A DNA stretch of 19,082 nt from an uncultured Christensenella sp. (GTDB lineage: Bacteria; Bacillota; Clostridia; Christensenellales; UBA1750). Under the pieces are notes generated by a model. That model worked only from the letters and a program-made list of their open reading frames with translations. It was not told where the DNA came from and searched no databases. The position numbers and the translations under genes were made by a program. This document shows positions 1 through 9,070 of the stretch, piece by piece. The stretch's first letter is position 1; every line of letters starts with the position of its first letter. The DNA lies in contig CAJJNQ010000045.1 of NCBI GenBank assembly GCA_905193155.1, positions 1 through 19,082 on the forward strand. Reading direction: 5' to 3'.

Positions 1-320
1 CCAAGGGGGCGTTTCAGTGCGGAGCAAGGGGAGCCGCAGGCTTCCCGCATTGTCGAAGGCCGCAAAGCGGCTGGAGATCGAGCGTTTGACGAAGAAAGCC
101 CCTGTGGGGCTTTTTCGCCAATAAGCCGATCGAAACACTGGAACGTCCCAAAGGGGCGTTTCAGTGCGGAGCAAGGGGAGCCGCAGGCTTCCCGCATTGT
201 CGGAGGCCGCAAAGCGGCTGGAGATCGAGCGTTTGACGAAGAAAGCCCCTGTGGGGCTTTCTTCGCCAATAAGCCAATCGGAACACTGGAACGTCCCAAA
301 GGGGCGTTTCAGTGCGGAGC
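1..320. repeat. Tandem multi-hairpin intergenic repeat, period 147-148 bp
   Basis: The block GTTTCAGTGCGGAGC recurs at 11, 158 and 306, so there are two full units and the start of a third. The units differ by only a few substitutions and one single-base indel, which points to recent duplication. Each unit contains small stem-loops with three-base loops: 28-46 (loop GCA), 59-71 (GCCGC-AAA-GCGGC), 95-113 in unit 1 and a perfect 13 bp stem at 237-265 in unit 2 (loop TGT), and 136-166 and 284-314 (14 bp with two G-T pairs, loop AAA). The left edge is cut by the window. No gene is credible here; the open frame at 164-361 is repeat sequence. The last repeat bases encode the end of the CDF gene. 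Confidence 0.93.
237..314 (-). terminator. Hairpins at the end of the CDF operon, possible terminator
   Basis: Reading the minus strand out of the CDF gene, the first structure is the 284-314 stem, which contains the stop codon (309-311). The second is the perfect 13 bp stem 237-265 with loop ACA, whose 3' arm is T-rich. There is no long U-run right after either stem, so termination is inferred from position and stem strength only. Confidence 0.4.
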
Positions 321-1499
321 CTCCTCCTCGATATTCCGGCTGTACATCCGGTCGAGCGTGATCACCGCGTAGTAATTCGGGTTGATCTTCTTAATCTCCC
401 CCTCGATCGCCGCGCCCAGCTGCTTGTCGGTCTTTTCGCACTGATGTGGCACCACCACGTCGAAGATCAAGTTCGAATGGGTCTGCCCCCGCACCACGCG
501 GAAATCGTGCATCGTAAGATCGGGCTCCACCCGTTTGACCGCTTCGGCAGTCTGCCCGCGCAGCCGATTGATTTCGGGATCGTCCGTCACCACCGGGTCT
601 AAGTGGATCACCAGATTGATGCCGTGATCCTCCTGCACCTCGCGCTCGATGTTGTCGATCATGTCATGGCTCTTTAAGATGTCCGCCTTCGCGTCCACCT
701 CGACGTGCGCCGTGGCAAACGTGCGCCCCGGCCCGTAGGAATGCACCACCAGATCATGCACCGAGAGCACCCCCTCGTGCCGCAGGATGTGCCGCATGAG
801 CAAATGCTCCATCTCCTGCGTCGGCGCTTCGCCCAGGAGCTTATTGAGCGTCTCGCGCAGGATGCCGATTGCCGACCACAGGATCAGGCAGGCCACCGCC
901 ACGCCCATATAGCCGTCCAGCGAAAAATGGATCAGCGGACTTATGATGGTCGAGAGCAGCACCGCGCCAGTCGCCATCACATCCGAAAGCGAGTCCGCCG
1001 CCGTGGCCTGCATCACCACCGAGTCGATCTTCTTCCCGATGCGCTTATTGAATAGATACATCCAGAATTTGACGAGGATGGAAGCGCACAGCACCCCCAC
1101 CGACAGCCAGGAAAACGCCGCTTCCTCCGGGTGGAACACCTTCATCAGGCTGTCCTTGCCCAACTGCAGGCCCAGCGTCAGCACCAGGAAGGCCACCGCC
1201 AGCGATGCGATGTATTCGATCCGCGCGTGCCCGAAGGGATGATCCTCGTCCGCAGGCTTTCCCGCCAGCTTGAACCCGATCAGCGAAATCACGGATGAGC
1301 CCGCGTCGGAGAGGTTGTTGGCCGCGTCCGCCGTGATGGCCACCGATCCCGCCAGCGCGCCCGTGAGAAACTTTCCCGCCGCCAGCAGCACATTGAGCAC
1401 AATGCCCACGACCCCCGTCAGCTTGCCGTAGCTGCGCCGCACCGCCGGGTCCTGCACGTTGCCGCTGTCCCGAACGAAAAGTTTGATGAGCAGATTCAC
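309..1499 (-). CDS. Cation diffusion facilitator (CDF) family metal exporter, possibly manganese type
   Basis: This is a 396-residue membrane transporter that would export divalent metal in exchange for protons. The CDF fold is clear: about six membrane segments in residues 28-215, the TM2 motif D58..N61-x3-D65, the HPFGH motif at 87-91 and the TM5 motif D169-x3-D173. The N-x3-D/D-x3-D pairing differs from the His-containing zinc site and resembles bacterial manganese-type CDFs, so manganese is my preferred but unproven substrate. The cytoplasmic part is long, with a first dimerisation domain (about 220-300) followed by a second similar-looking beta-alpha stretch to 390. The start is GTG at 1499, overlapping the addA stop in GTGA and preceded by GGGAGGAAAAAGC; the longer upstream reading lies inside addA. 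The last three codons and the stop lie in the flanking repeat. Confidence 0.93.
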   Translation of the reverse strand: MNLLIKLFVRDSGNVQDPAVRRSYGKLTGVVGIVLNVLLAAGKFLTGALAGSVAITADAANNLSDAGSSVISLIGFKLAGKPADEDHPFGHARIEYIASLAVAFLVLTLGLQLGKDSLMKVFHPEEAAFSWLSVGVLCASILVKFWMYLFNKRIGKKIDSVVMQATAADSLSDVMATGAVLLSTIISPLIHFSLDGYMGVAVACLILWSAIGILRETLNKLLGEAPTQEMEHLLMRHILRHEGVLSVHDLVVHSYGPGRTFATAHVEVDAKADILKSHDMIDNIEREVQEDHGINLVIHLDPVVTDDPEINRLRGQTAEAVKRVEPDLTMHDFRVVRGQTHSNLIFDVVVPHQCEKTDKQLGAAIEGEIKKINPNYYAVITLDRMYSRNIEEEAPH

Positions 1500-4400
1500 G
1501 CTTTTTCCTCCCTTTCCCCGTCTCCGGGCCGAATCTCCACTGATTTGCCGGTGAAGAACAAATAGACCTCGCACCGCTCCACGGCGATGCCCGCGCGCTC
1601 GGCGGCCTGCCGGTAGAGATTGACCTGCAAGCCGTGCTTGGCGCGCACCTCTCCCTCCGAAAGCCCCGTGTGGTCGGTCTTGTAGTCCACCAGCACCGCA
1701 CCGCTTTCGGTCAGCACCATCAGATCGATCACGCCCTGCACCAGCCGCATCTGCCCGTCCTCATCCATCCGAATCTCAAAGGGCTTTTCGCGCAGCACGC
1801 GGCAGCCGGAAAGGATCGCCCGCCCGGTTTCGCTGTCCAGAAAGCGCAGCGCCTCCTCCGCGCCGTCCATCACCGCGTCGGCCTGCTCCCGCGTCATGCG
1901 CAGGGACTGCGCAGCGGCGTTCGCCTGTTTTTCCAATTCGGCACGGCGATCCTGCGCCGCCGCAAAGGCGGAAAAATCCGCAATCTGCATAAAGCGGTGG
2001 ATGGCCGATCCGCGCTGCGCGCCGCGCAGCTTTTTGTCCTTGGTCAAAAATGCCGGACTTTCCTTGATGAAGAAGCTCTGCTCCGCGCCGTGGGCGAGAT
2101 CCGTGACCGACTGCTTGCGCTGCACGGCGCTCTCCGGGTACGGATAGCGGTAGCGCAGCTGCGCCATCAGCTTCTCGTCCGGCAGCACTTCCTCCCTCTG
2201 TGCATCGGGCTGCTCCTGCTCGTGCGCGCCTTCTTGCTGCGCGTCCTGCGCATCCATCGAAGCGGAAATCTCCCAGCGGGAGGCATCCGGCCGCTCCTGC
2301 AGCTCCAGAAAATCCCAAAGATCCCCCCAGATGAGCTTCTTCCCGTCAGGATGATCCCGCAGCGCCGGCATGATCCAGTCCAGCATCCGCGCCGGTTCGT
2401 CCCCGTCGTGCTGCCAGATTTTCAGTTCCTTCCCCTTCAGGTCGCTGATCTCGCCCACCAGTGCCAGCCGGTCCTGCGCGCGCGTCATCAAAACATAGAG
2501 GATGCGCATTTCCTCGGCGATGCTGTCCCGCCTGCGCTGCGCGGCAATGGCGCGGGTGAGCAGCGTGTTGTCCACCGCGGCCTTTTCCGGGTCGTAATAT
2601 TCCAGCGCGAAGCCCCCGTCCTTGTCGCACCAGAGGCGGCTGGTCAGCACGCCGTCCTCGCTCTTGGCGTTGCCCAGCTTGAAGCGCGTGCCCAGCCCCG
2701 TGCCGATCACGATGGGGAATTGCAGTCCCTTGGACTGGTGCACCGTCATGATGCGCACCACGTCGTCCTTATCGGAGAACACGGGCACGTCCTCTTCGCG
2801 GTTGCGCTCGCCCGTGTCCTTGATGCGGCGCAGAAAATCGCCCAGCCGCAGGCCGGAGGCGTCGTATTCCGCGGCGCGCACCGGCAGCGAGCGCAGGTTG
2901 GCCAGGCGGATCTGCCCGCGCGGCATCGCGGCGCAGGCCTCCATCATGCCGGTTTCTTCCAGCATCACGCCGCAAAGGGTGGCAACGCTCTCCTGTCGGG
3001 AGATGCGCCGCAGCCGCACCACCAGATCCACAAATTCCGAAACCCGCGCGCCCAGCGCTTCGTCGTCGGGGTCGTTTTTATAGTCGATCAGGCAGGTCCA
3101 GAGCCTTCTGCCCTCGCCGCTGCCGTCCTGCGCGCCCTTTTCTCGTCCGCAAAGGCGGATCCGCGCGATTTCCTGCGCGGAAAAGCCGCCCGCGCCGTGC
3201 AGCGCGCCGAGCAGATGCACGTCCTCCAGCGGGTTATGCACCGCCCAGAGCATATCCAGCGCCTGCAAAATCTCCTGCGTCCGGTAAAAGCTGCCGCCCT
3301 TGCTGGAATAGACCGGGATGCCGAGCTTGCCGAAGGCTTCGAGGTATTGCGGCAGCACCCCCGCCACCGACCGGCGCAGCACCACAATATCGGCGTATCT
3401 TGCCGGGCGCGTGCCGCCCTTGCCGTCGGAAACCGGCGTGCCGAGCAGCCTGCGCACCAGGCGCGCCGCCGCGACCGCCTCTCCCTTCGCGTTTTCGTAT
3501 TCCAGCCCCGTTTCCGGGTCGGGCTCCGCCTTGCGATCCACCAGCTGCAAAATCGTCGGCGCGCCGCCGCCCATCCCCTCGCCGCTTCTTCCGGGATAGA
3601 GCATCGCGTCCGCGTCGTAATCCATGCCCGCGGTTTCCTTCTTCATGCAGCTTTCAAACACGCGGTTGGTGCAGTACAACACGTTTTCCAGCGAGCGGAA
3701 ATTGCGGTTGAGCGTGATGAGCGACCCGCCCCGACCGGCCTTATAGCGCTCCGTTTCGGACAGAAACAGCGCCGGATCGGACTGACGAAAGCCGTAGATC
3801 GACTGCTTGATGTCCCCGACGTGGAAGGTGTTGTCCCCCCGCGCGATGCGCTGCAGAATCGTCTCCTGCACCGCGCTGGAATCCTGATATTCGTCTACGA
3901 AGATATAGGCATATTTGGCGCGCAGCTCGTCGCAGATCTGGCTGTCCTTTGTCATCTCCAGCATCTTCTGCTCCATGTCGCCGTAGTCGATCACGCCCGC
4001 GTCCGCCTTCAGCGCGTCAAACACCGCCCGGAACCTGCGCACAAGCTCCGCCGTCAGATGCACCGTATCGCGCATTTCCAGGCACTTCTGCCTTTCCCAA
4101 TCGGTGACCGCCCAGCTGTTTTCCGTGATCTTTTTGTATTGCTCCTTGATCTCCTCCCGGGCCGACTGAAGATTCAGGTATTCGCCGCTGCCGCTCTCGC
4201 CGCGCTTGAAGGGCGCTTTCCACCGCTCAAAGGTCACGGCGGTCAGCTCTCCCTTTTCATACAGCTCCAGCCCCGCAAGATCCCCCGCGATCAGCCCCTC
4301 CATTTTGCGCACGTCCTCCCTGGGGGATTTCTTCACCCCGTCCAGCAGCGTCCGCACCTGCGCAATGAGCCTGCGCAGCGGCACCCTGGCGCGCTCCTGC

Positions 4401-5008
4401 TCGCCCTGCACCAGCGGGGATTCTTCCGGGTTTTCGGCGTAGGCGTCATAAAGCTTTTCGCTTCTTTCCAGCCAGCCTGCCGGATCGGGCTGATTCATCG
4501 CAAAGCGGTAAAGCGCGCTTATGTTGGTGCGCGCCTGATCGGGCGAGCCGAGTTTTTCCATGCGGGCGGCGGTCTGCCCGTCCAGATAGGCCGCGTCCAG
4601 CACCTCGTCCATGGCGCGCTGCTGTAGGATCACGCGCTCCGCCTCCCCGCAGATGCGCAGGTTCGGCTCCATGCCCGCGCGCTCGAAATAGCGCGTCAGT
4701 GTCTGCAAACAGAAGGCGTGGATGGTCGAAATCGACGCAAGCTCCACGCGCTCAGCCTGTAGGCGCATCTCCTCGCTGCCCTGCGCGGCCTCTTCCAGCC
4801 GCTGGGTCAGCCGCCCGCGCAGCTCGTCCGCCGCCGCGCGCGTGAAGGTCACGATCAAAAACGACGCAATGTCCGCGCCTCCCTGCACCAGATGCAGGAT
4901 GCGCTCGACCAGCACCGCCGTCTTGCCCGAACCCGCCGCGGCGCTCACCAGCAGGTTGCCCTTTTCATGGCAGATCACTCTTTTTTGTTCCGGCGTAAAT
5001 TCAGGCAT
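1496..5008 (-). CDS. addA: ATP-dependent helicase/nuclease subunit A (AddA)
   Basis: This 1170-residue UvrD-type (SF1A) helicase with a C-terminal nuclease works with AddB to resect double-strand breaks for recombination. Visible motifs are the Q-motif FTPEQ (4-8), Walker A AAGSGKT ending K29-T30, Walker B VDEYQD with D372-E373, the GDIKQSIYGFRQ motif, NRNFRS, the TVHQSKGLQFP motif V and the YVLMTRAQDRL motif VI. The RecB-type nuclease core is LVDYKTD with D1108 and K1110, preceded by GSAIHRFMQ and followed by QVNLYRQA. The length is close to that of the Bacillus protein (about 1230). The start ATG at 5008 overlaps the end of addB by 8 bp (ATGCCTGA) and has GGAGGGAGG upstream, so the 39-residue longer reading is rejected. 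All catalytic motifs look intact. Confidence 0.97.
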   Translation of the reverse strand: MPEFTPEQKRVICHEKGNLLVSAAAGSGKTAVLVERILHLVQGGADIASFLIVTFTRAAADELRGRLTQRLEEAAQGSEEMRLQAERVELASISTIHAFCLQTLTRYFERAGMEPNLRICGEAERVILQQRAMDEVLDAAYLDGQTAARMEKLGSPDQARTNISALYRFAMNQPDPAGWLERSEKLYDAYAENPEESPLVQGEQERARVPLRRLIAQVRTLLDGVKKSPREDVRKMEGLIAGDLAGLELYEKGELTAVTFERWKAPFKRGESGSGEYLNLQSAREEIKEQYKKITENSWAVTDWERQKCLEMRDTVHLTAELVRRFRAVFDALKADAGVIDYGDMEQKMLEMTKDSQICDELRAKYAYIFVDEYQDSSAVQETILQRIARGDNTFHVGDIKQSIYGFRQSDPALFLSETERYKAGRGGSLITLNRNFRSLENVLYCTNRVFESCMKKETAGMDYDADAMLYPGRSGEGMGGGAPTILQLVDRKAEPDPETGLEYENAKGEAVAAARLVRRLLGTPVSDGKGGTRPARYADIVVLRRSVAGVLPQYLEAFGKLGIPVYSSKGGSFYRTQEILQALDMLWAVHNPLEDVHLLGALHGAGGFSAQEIARIRLCGREKGAQDGSGEGRRLWTCLIDYKNDPDDEALGARVSEFVDLVVRLRRISRQESVATLCGVMLEETGMMEACAAMPRGQIRLANLRSLPVRAAEYDASGLRLGDFLRRIKDTGERNREEDVPVFSDKDDVVRIMTVHQSKGLQFPIVIGTGLGTRFKLGNAKSEDGVLTSRLWCDKDGGFALEYYDPEKAAVDNTLLTRAIAAQRRRDSIAEEMRILYVLMTRAQDRLALVGEISDLKGKELKIWQHDGDEPARMLDWIMPALRDHPDGKKLIWGDLWDFLELQERPDASRWEISASMDAQDAQQEGAHEQEQPDAQREEVLPDEKLMAQLRYRYPYPESAVQRKQSVTDLAHGAEQSFFIKESPAFLTKDKKLRGAQRGSAIHRFMQIADFSAFAAAQDRRAELEKQANAAAQSLRMTREQADAVMDGAEEALRFLDSETGRAILSGCRVLREKPFEIRMDEDGQMRLVQGVIDLMVLTESGAVLVDYKTDHTGLSEGEVRAKHGLQVNLYRQAAERAGIAVERCEVYLFFTGKSVEIRPGDGEREEKA

Positions 5009-8000
5009 CCCGATCCTCCCTCCGCAGGTAGGCAAGCACCTCGTCGTTGTCCATCTTTCCCTCGTTCTTTGCGCCCTCAAACCCGCAGACGCTGCTGTAT
5101 TTACAGTATTTGCACGCATCCACATTGGACGTGTGCATGGGGCTGACCTCGGCGTGTCCCTGCAAAAGCTCGCCCGCCAGCTCCGTCAACTTCCGGCGCG
5201 TGTGGCGGCGCAGGATTGAAAACTCCTTTTCCGTCAGCGTCCTCTTTTTGCTGGTCTCGGTCACTTCGCCCGCCAGCGCCTTCCCGCCCTGGCGGCGGGG
5301 CGTCAGCGGCAGCAGCTGCTCGAGCTGTTCGGGGTCGCGGCACATCTTCTCCACCACGGCCTTGTCCCGCAGCACAAAGCCTGAGAGCGAGAGCTTTTTG
5401 TTCTGCTTTGCTTCAAAGCTCTCGTCTGCCCTCGCGCCGTCCAGCCGCATCGCCCCCTGCGACAGCTTTTGATAGAACACCCCCGCCGGAAGCGCCTGCC
5501 GCATCGAAAGCACCGCGTCCAAATACAGAAACAGCTGCAATCTCAGCCCATAATAGACGTCCTCCAAATTAAGCGTGGTGTTGCCGCTCTTGTAGTCGAT
5601 CACGCGGGCGTAGCGTTTGCTGCCCATTTCCAGCATATCCACGCGGTCGATCTTGCCCTCGAGGTACACCTTTTCGCCGTTTTCCAATTCCAGCGGCAGG
5701 ATCTGCTGCGGGGTGAAGTTCACCTCTTCGCCCACCGCGCGGAAGGCGCTCAGGTTCCGGTGCATCGCCATGATGCGGCTCATGCGCCCCATCGTGCGGC
5801 GGATCTGCCGGTGTCCCGCCTGGGTCAGCCCTTCCTGCGGGCGGTTTCTGCCGTCCTCGTCAAAGAGCGGCTGTAGGATGTCCATCATCATCTGCTCGGC
5901 CATTTCGTCCGTGACAGGGCCTTCCTGCTGATAGAGCTTCCCCACAAACTGCTCGATGGCGCGGTGTTCCAGCGTGCCGCGGTCGCGCGCGTCCATCTCC
6001 GGCTCCTTCAGCTCCTTCGGCCGGATGCCGTAGTCGAGGAAATGCGCAAACGGGCACTGCGCGAAGGTTTCCAGCTGCGAGATGCTCGCCACCAGGCCCT
6101 CCACGCCGTAGCGCTCCATCTTGTCCTTCCGCAGGTAAAGCGCCCGCGCGGCGGCCTCGTCCAGCCTCTCTTCCTCACGGCGGCGGCGCACCCGCTCCTC
6201 CAGCGCGCGCGCATCCTCCGGGCAGACCGCTTCAAAGGCCGCCAGCAGACCTTCGCCGTGCGCATCCCACGCCGCGCCGCTCTCCTTTTCGCGCAAAAAT
6301 TCGCCCAGCTTTTCCCGCACCGACTGCTTCGCCCCGGCGTAAACATAGTCGTCTCCCATCACGCCGCACTCGGTTTCGATCTTCGGGAACACCTTTTTTT
6401 CCAGCACGGCGATCAGCGGGCTTTTGCGCAGCGCCGCCCCGCGCAGATCCATCGAGGGGAAGCTGAGCACCAGTTCCCGCTCCGGCGAAGCCAGCACGCC
6501 GGAGAGCGCGAACCGCTCGATCGCCGCGCGCTGCGCCAGCAGGTTCAGGTGCATCTCCACCCCCGCCTGCTTGGCCGCGTCCAGCAGCAGCACCTTTTCG
6601 TCCTCGGTCAGCAATCCCACCTCCTGCCGGCGGGCGGGGATCGCGTCGGCGTTGACCCCCAGCACGATTAAGACTTTCGCGCCGCGCCCCTTGTAGCGCC
6701 CGACCTCCCCGACGTATACCGCGTCCGGCTCCATCGGGATGGAGCCCAGGTCTGTCGCCTGCAAGCCCGCCTCGATCAGCCGGATGAAATCGCGCAGCGG
6801 CATTTCCTCTTCGCCGCAAAGCTCCACCGCCTGATCCAGCACGGAATTGATCGCGCGCTGCACTTGCCGCAGCGCCTGCTGCCCCGCAGGATCGCCCGCC
6901 TGCTCCAGCAGCCGGTGCTGCGCAGCCAGCTGGCCGGAAAGATCGTCGTCCTGCATCAGGTTGACCACCGCTTCGCAGAACGCCCGCACCGTGCGGCGCA
7001 GCCCGCCCCGGCGGAACGCCGCAATCGGCCCGGCAAAGCGCTGGCGGATCTCCTCCAGCGAGCGCAGTTCTCCCGCGTTTTCGTCCGCGTCCTCTGCGCG
7101 CACGTCCTCCGCGCCCTCCTCGATCGGCCTTTCCCACAGCCTGCCCTCCAGCCCGCGCTCCATCGCGTAAAGCTCCAACCGGTCGGCCTCCCTGGCGGAA
7201 ACGCCCGCGTACCCGCTCTTGAGCGCGCGCAGCATATCGTCCATGCGGTAATACCGCGCCGCGCCCGCCAGCGCCGCCAGCAAATACCGCGCCGCGGGAT
7301 GCTCCGCCGCAGAGATCCGGCGATCGACATACGCGCGCAGACCCCGCCTGCGCAGCGCCATCTCCAGCCGCTGGCCGTAGAGGTCGATATGGGGGCAGAG
7401 CACCGCCATGTCCCGGCAGCGCAGCCCCTCGGTGCGGATCTTTTCAAACAGATAGCCCGCCGCGCGCTCGGATTCCATATAGGGGTCCTTCGCATAGACC
7501 AGATGCACGTTTTCCGGCTTCTTCGCCCACGGCTGCGGCTTTCGGGAAAAGAGCTGGCGCGACAGGTGGTTCAGCTCCGCGTTCGGAAGCTCCCGGTCGG
7601 CCAGCGCCTCAAATTCGCATGCCACGCCGCCCTCCCCGCACATCTTTTTCAGCGTCTGCGCGGAAAAGCGCACCGGGTCGTACAGCGCCGCGTCGGGCGC
7701 GTCCGCCGCGCACAGGTCAAAGGTCGCATAAACCTCGCGGCACACGCCGCCCAGCGCCGCCAGCAGCCGCAGCGCCGTGCGCGGCAGCACGTCGAACCCG
7801 TCCGCAAACACATAGGCGTCCTTCAGCTCCCCGCACTGCCCGCAAAGCTGCGCGCTGCGCCGGAGCGCGTCCTCGCCGTCCTGATACTTTCCCGCGATGC
7901 GCCCGTCGTATTCCTCATAGACCGCCGCCAGGTCGTACAGCTTCTGCGCCAGCGCGCCCTCGGGCGGCAGTTTATCCGCCGCCAGGCGCAGCTGGGTCGC

Positions 8001-8393
8001 GTCGCTCTCGCCCCTGCGCAGCTCCACCATTAGATCCCCCATCAGGTCTGCCGCGCCGGACGCGCCGCTGCGGTAGTATTTCATGCCGCCGCGCAGCCCG
8101 ATCATCGCGCCCTTTAAGGCCATGGCGCGCCCCGCGTCGGAAAGCGTCACCTGCGCGCCGCCCCCCGCGTTTTGCCCGATGCGCTGCGCCAGCCGCTTGA
8201 GCGAGAGCACCTCCAGGTTCCAGAACACCGAAAGGTTCAGCGCACCTGCCAGGTGCATCTCCGCTTCCACCGTGTCCTGCTCCGGCACGAGGAAGAGGAT
8301 GGGCGCGCCGGTGCCCAGCAGCTTCCGGATGGTTTCAACGCAGCGGGTAGTTTTGCCCGAACCCCTGCGCCCCGTCAGGCAATGCACGCCCAT
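5001..8393 (-). CDS. addB: ATP-dependent helicase/nuclease subunit B (AddB)
   Basis: This 1130-residue protein is the inactivated-helicase, active-nuclease partner of AddA in the AddAB double-strand-break resection complex. It begins with a P-loop, GRRGSGKTT (8-16), as in AddB. The C-terminal nuclease contains IDYKSG with D933 and K935 and a downstream QLFLYLD. The four iron-sulfur cysteines characteristic of AddB-type nucleases are present: C780 in AQCPFAHF, then C1094-x2-C1097-x5-C1103 near the end. The start is ATG at 8393, with AAGGAGGAG 7-8 nt upstream; a TTG six codons earlier lies inside that ribosome binding site. It follows the GNAT gene by 24 bp and overlaps addA, so subunit synthesis is probably coupled. 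There is no sign of truncation. Confidence 0.97.
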   Translation of the reverse strand: MGVHCLTGRRGSGKTTRCVETIRKLLGTGAPILFLVPEQDTVEAEMHLAGALNLSVFWNLEVLSLKRLAQRIGQNAGGGAQVTLSDAGRAMALKGAMIGLRGGMKYYRSGASGAADLMGDLMVELRRGESDATQLRLAADKLPPEGALAQKLYDLAAVYEEYDGRIAGKYQDGEDALRRSAQLCGQCGELKDAYVFADGFDVLPRTALRLLAALGGVCREVYATFDLCAADAPDAALYDPVRFSAQTLKKMCGEGGVACEFEALADRELPNAELNHLSRQLFSRKPQPWAKKPENVHLVYAKDPYMESERAAGYLFEKIRTEGLRCRDMAVLCPHIDLYGQRLEMALRRRGLRAYVDRRISAAEHPAARYLLAALAGAARYYRMDDMLRALKSGYAGVSAREADRLELYAMERGLEGRLWERPIEEGAEDVRAEDADENAGELRSLEEIRQRFAGPIAAFRRGGLRRTVRAFCEAVVNLMQDDDLSGQLAAQHRLLEQAGDPAGQQALRQVQRAINSVLDQAVELCGEEEMPLRDFIRLIEAGLQATDLGSIPMEPDAVYVGEVGRYKGRGAKVLIVLGVNADAIPARRQEVGLLTEDEKVLLLDAAKQAGVEMHLNLLAQRAAIERFALSGVLASPERELVLSFPSMDLRGAALRKSPLIAVLEKKVFPKIETECGVMGDDYVYAGAKQSVREKLGEFLREKESGAAWDAHGEGLLAAFEAVCPEDARALEERVRRRREEERLDEAAARALYLRKDKMERYGVEGLVASISQLETFAQCPFAHFLDYGIRPKELKEPEMDARDRGTLEHRAIEQFVGKLYQQEGPVTDEMAEQMMMDILQPLFDEDGRNRPQEGLTQAGHRQIRRTMGRMSRIMAMHRNLSAFRAVGEEVNFTPQQILPLELENGEKVYLEGKIDRVDMLEMGSKRYARVIDYKSGNTTLNLEDVYYGLRLQLFLYLDAVLSMRQALPAGVFYQKLSQGAMRLDGARADESFEAKQNKKLSLSGFVLRDKAVVEKMCRDPEQLEQLLPLTPRRQGGKALAGEVTETSKKRTLTEKEFSILRRHTRRKLTELAGELLQGHAEVSPMHTSNVDACKYCKYSSVCGFEGAKNEGKMDNDEVLAYLRREDRDA

Positions 8394-8417
8394 GTTTCTC
8401 TCCTCCTTCAAATCCTT

Positions 8418-8942
8418 TTATTTTCCGTTCTTTTCGGCTTCCGCCTGCCGGCGCTCCCGCTCCAGCATCTGTTCGCCGCGGCAGCCGGTGAACACCGCGC
8501 GCACGATGCTCTCGTCCGTCGCTTCCATCTCGGTGTGCGGCACGCCGCAATCGTCGGTTTCCTCGCCCGTGGGCTCAAAGCCGTACAGGCGGTAAAAGCC
8601 CTCGGTCTGCTTCTGCGATGACAGACGGAAGCGCTTCGCCCCGGCCTGCAGCGCCTTGTCCAGCACCATGCGCATCGCCAGATCCCCCAGCTGTTTGCCG
8701 CGCATCTCGCGGAGCACCGCCACGCGCCCGATGCGCCAATAGCCGTCGTCGTCGATGAACAGCCGCGCCGTGGCGGAGGGCTTGTGGTCGTCGTTGTAGA
8801 GCAGGCAGTGGATCGCCCGCGCGTCGTATTCGTCCATTTCGCTTTCCGCCGGGAAGCCCTGTTCGTCCACAAAAACGCTCATGCGAATCTCCTTTGCTTC
8901 GGAAAGGTCCTGATCCCCGCGGATGAATTTACCCGTGATCAT
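8418..8942 (-). CDS. GNAT family N-acetyltransferase, ElaA/YjcF-like
   Basis: This 174-residue protein transfers an acetyl group from acetyl-CoA to an unidentified amine. The N-terminus has the IRMSVFVDEQGFP segment typical of the ElaA/YjcF group. The acetyl-CoA-binding strand and loop are VAVLREMRGKQLG, and the substrate-side segment is FYRLYGFEPTGEE followed by GVPHTEME. The last 25 or so residues are charged (EQMLERERRQAEAEKNGK) and look like an unstructured or helical extension. The start ATG at 8942 is supported by AAGGGGAT upstream and by an N-terminus that matches the family. It is the first gene of the addBA-CDF operon, but nothing in the sequence ties its chemistry to DNA repair. Confidence 0.92.
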   Translation of the reverse strand: MITGKFIRGDQDLSEAKEIRMSVFVDEQGFPAESEMDEYDARAIHCLLYNDDHKPSATARLFIDDDGYWRIGRVAVLREMRGKQLGDLAMRMVLDKALQAGAKRFRLSSQKQTEGFYRLYGFEPTGEETDDCGVPHTEMEATDESIVRAVFTGCRGEQMLERERRQAEAEKNGK

Positions 8943-8986
8943 ATCTTTTCTATCCCCTTTTCCCCTCTGCGAGAGGTATTCTCTCT

Positions 8987-9015
8987 ATTATACATGAACC
9001 GCGCGGAAAAGAAAA
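8987..9015 (-). promoter_or_regulatory. Predicted promoter of the GNAT-addB-addA-CDF operon
   Basis: On the minus strand there is a perfect TATAAT at 8992-8987, 17 bp after a weak -35 candidate TTTTCT (9015-9010). It lies about 45 bp upstream of the GNAT start. No other good promoter is seen between the genes of this operon. Confidence 0.6.
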
Positions 9016-9070
9016 GTCAGCCCCTTTCGTGTAAAAAATTCGCTTTCGACCCTAAAAAGGAAAGTTTGGC

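Noticed and set aside
1..320. CRISPR array
   Set aside because: The repeated unit is about 148 bp with no variable spacers, and no cas gene is present.
164..361. A small open frame across the left repeat
   Set aside because: It is made of repeat sequence and continues into the CDF gene on the other strand; it has no ribosome binding site.
1634..4627. A 997-codon open frame on the plus strand
   Set aside because: It lies entirely antisense to addA, is rich in His, Arg, Gln and Pro as expected for a GC-rich shadow frame, shows no domain and has no ribosome binding site.
6232..7137. Gly/Arg-rich 301-codon frame inside addB
   Set aside because: It is on the same strand as addB in another frame, is low complexity and has no start signal, as is typical of GC-rich codon shadows.
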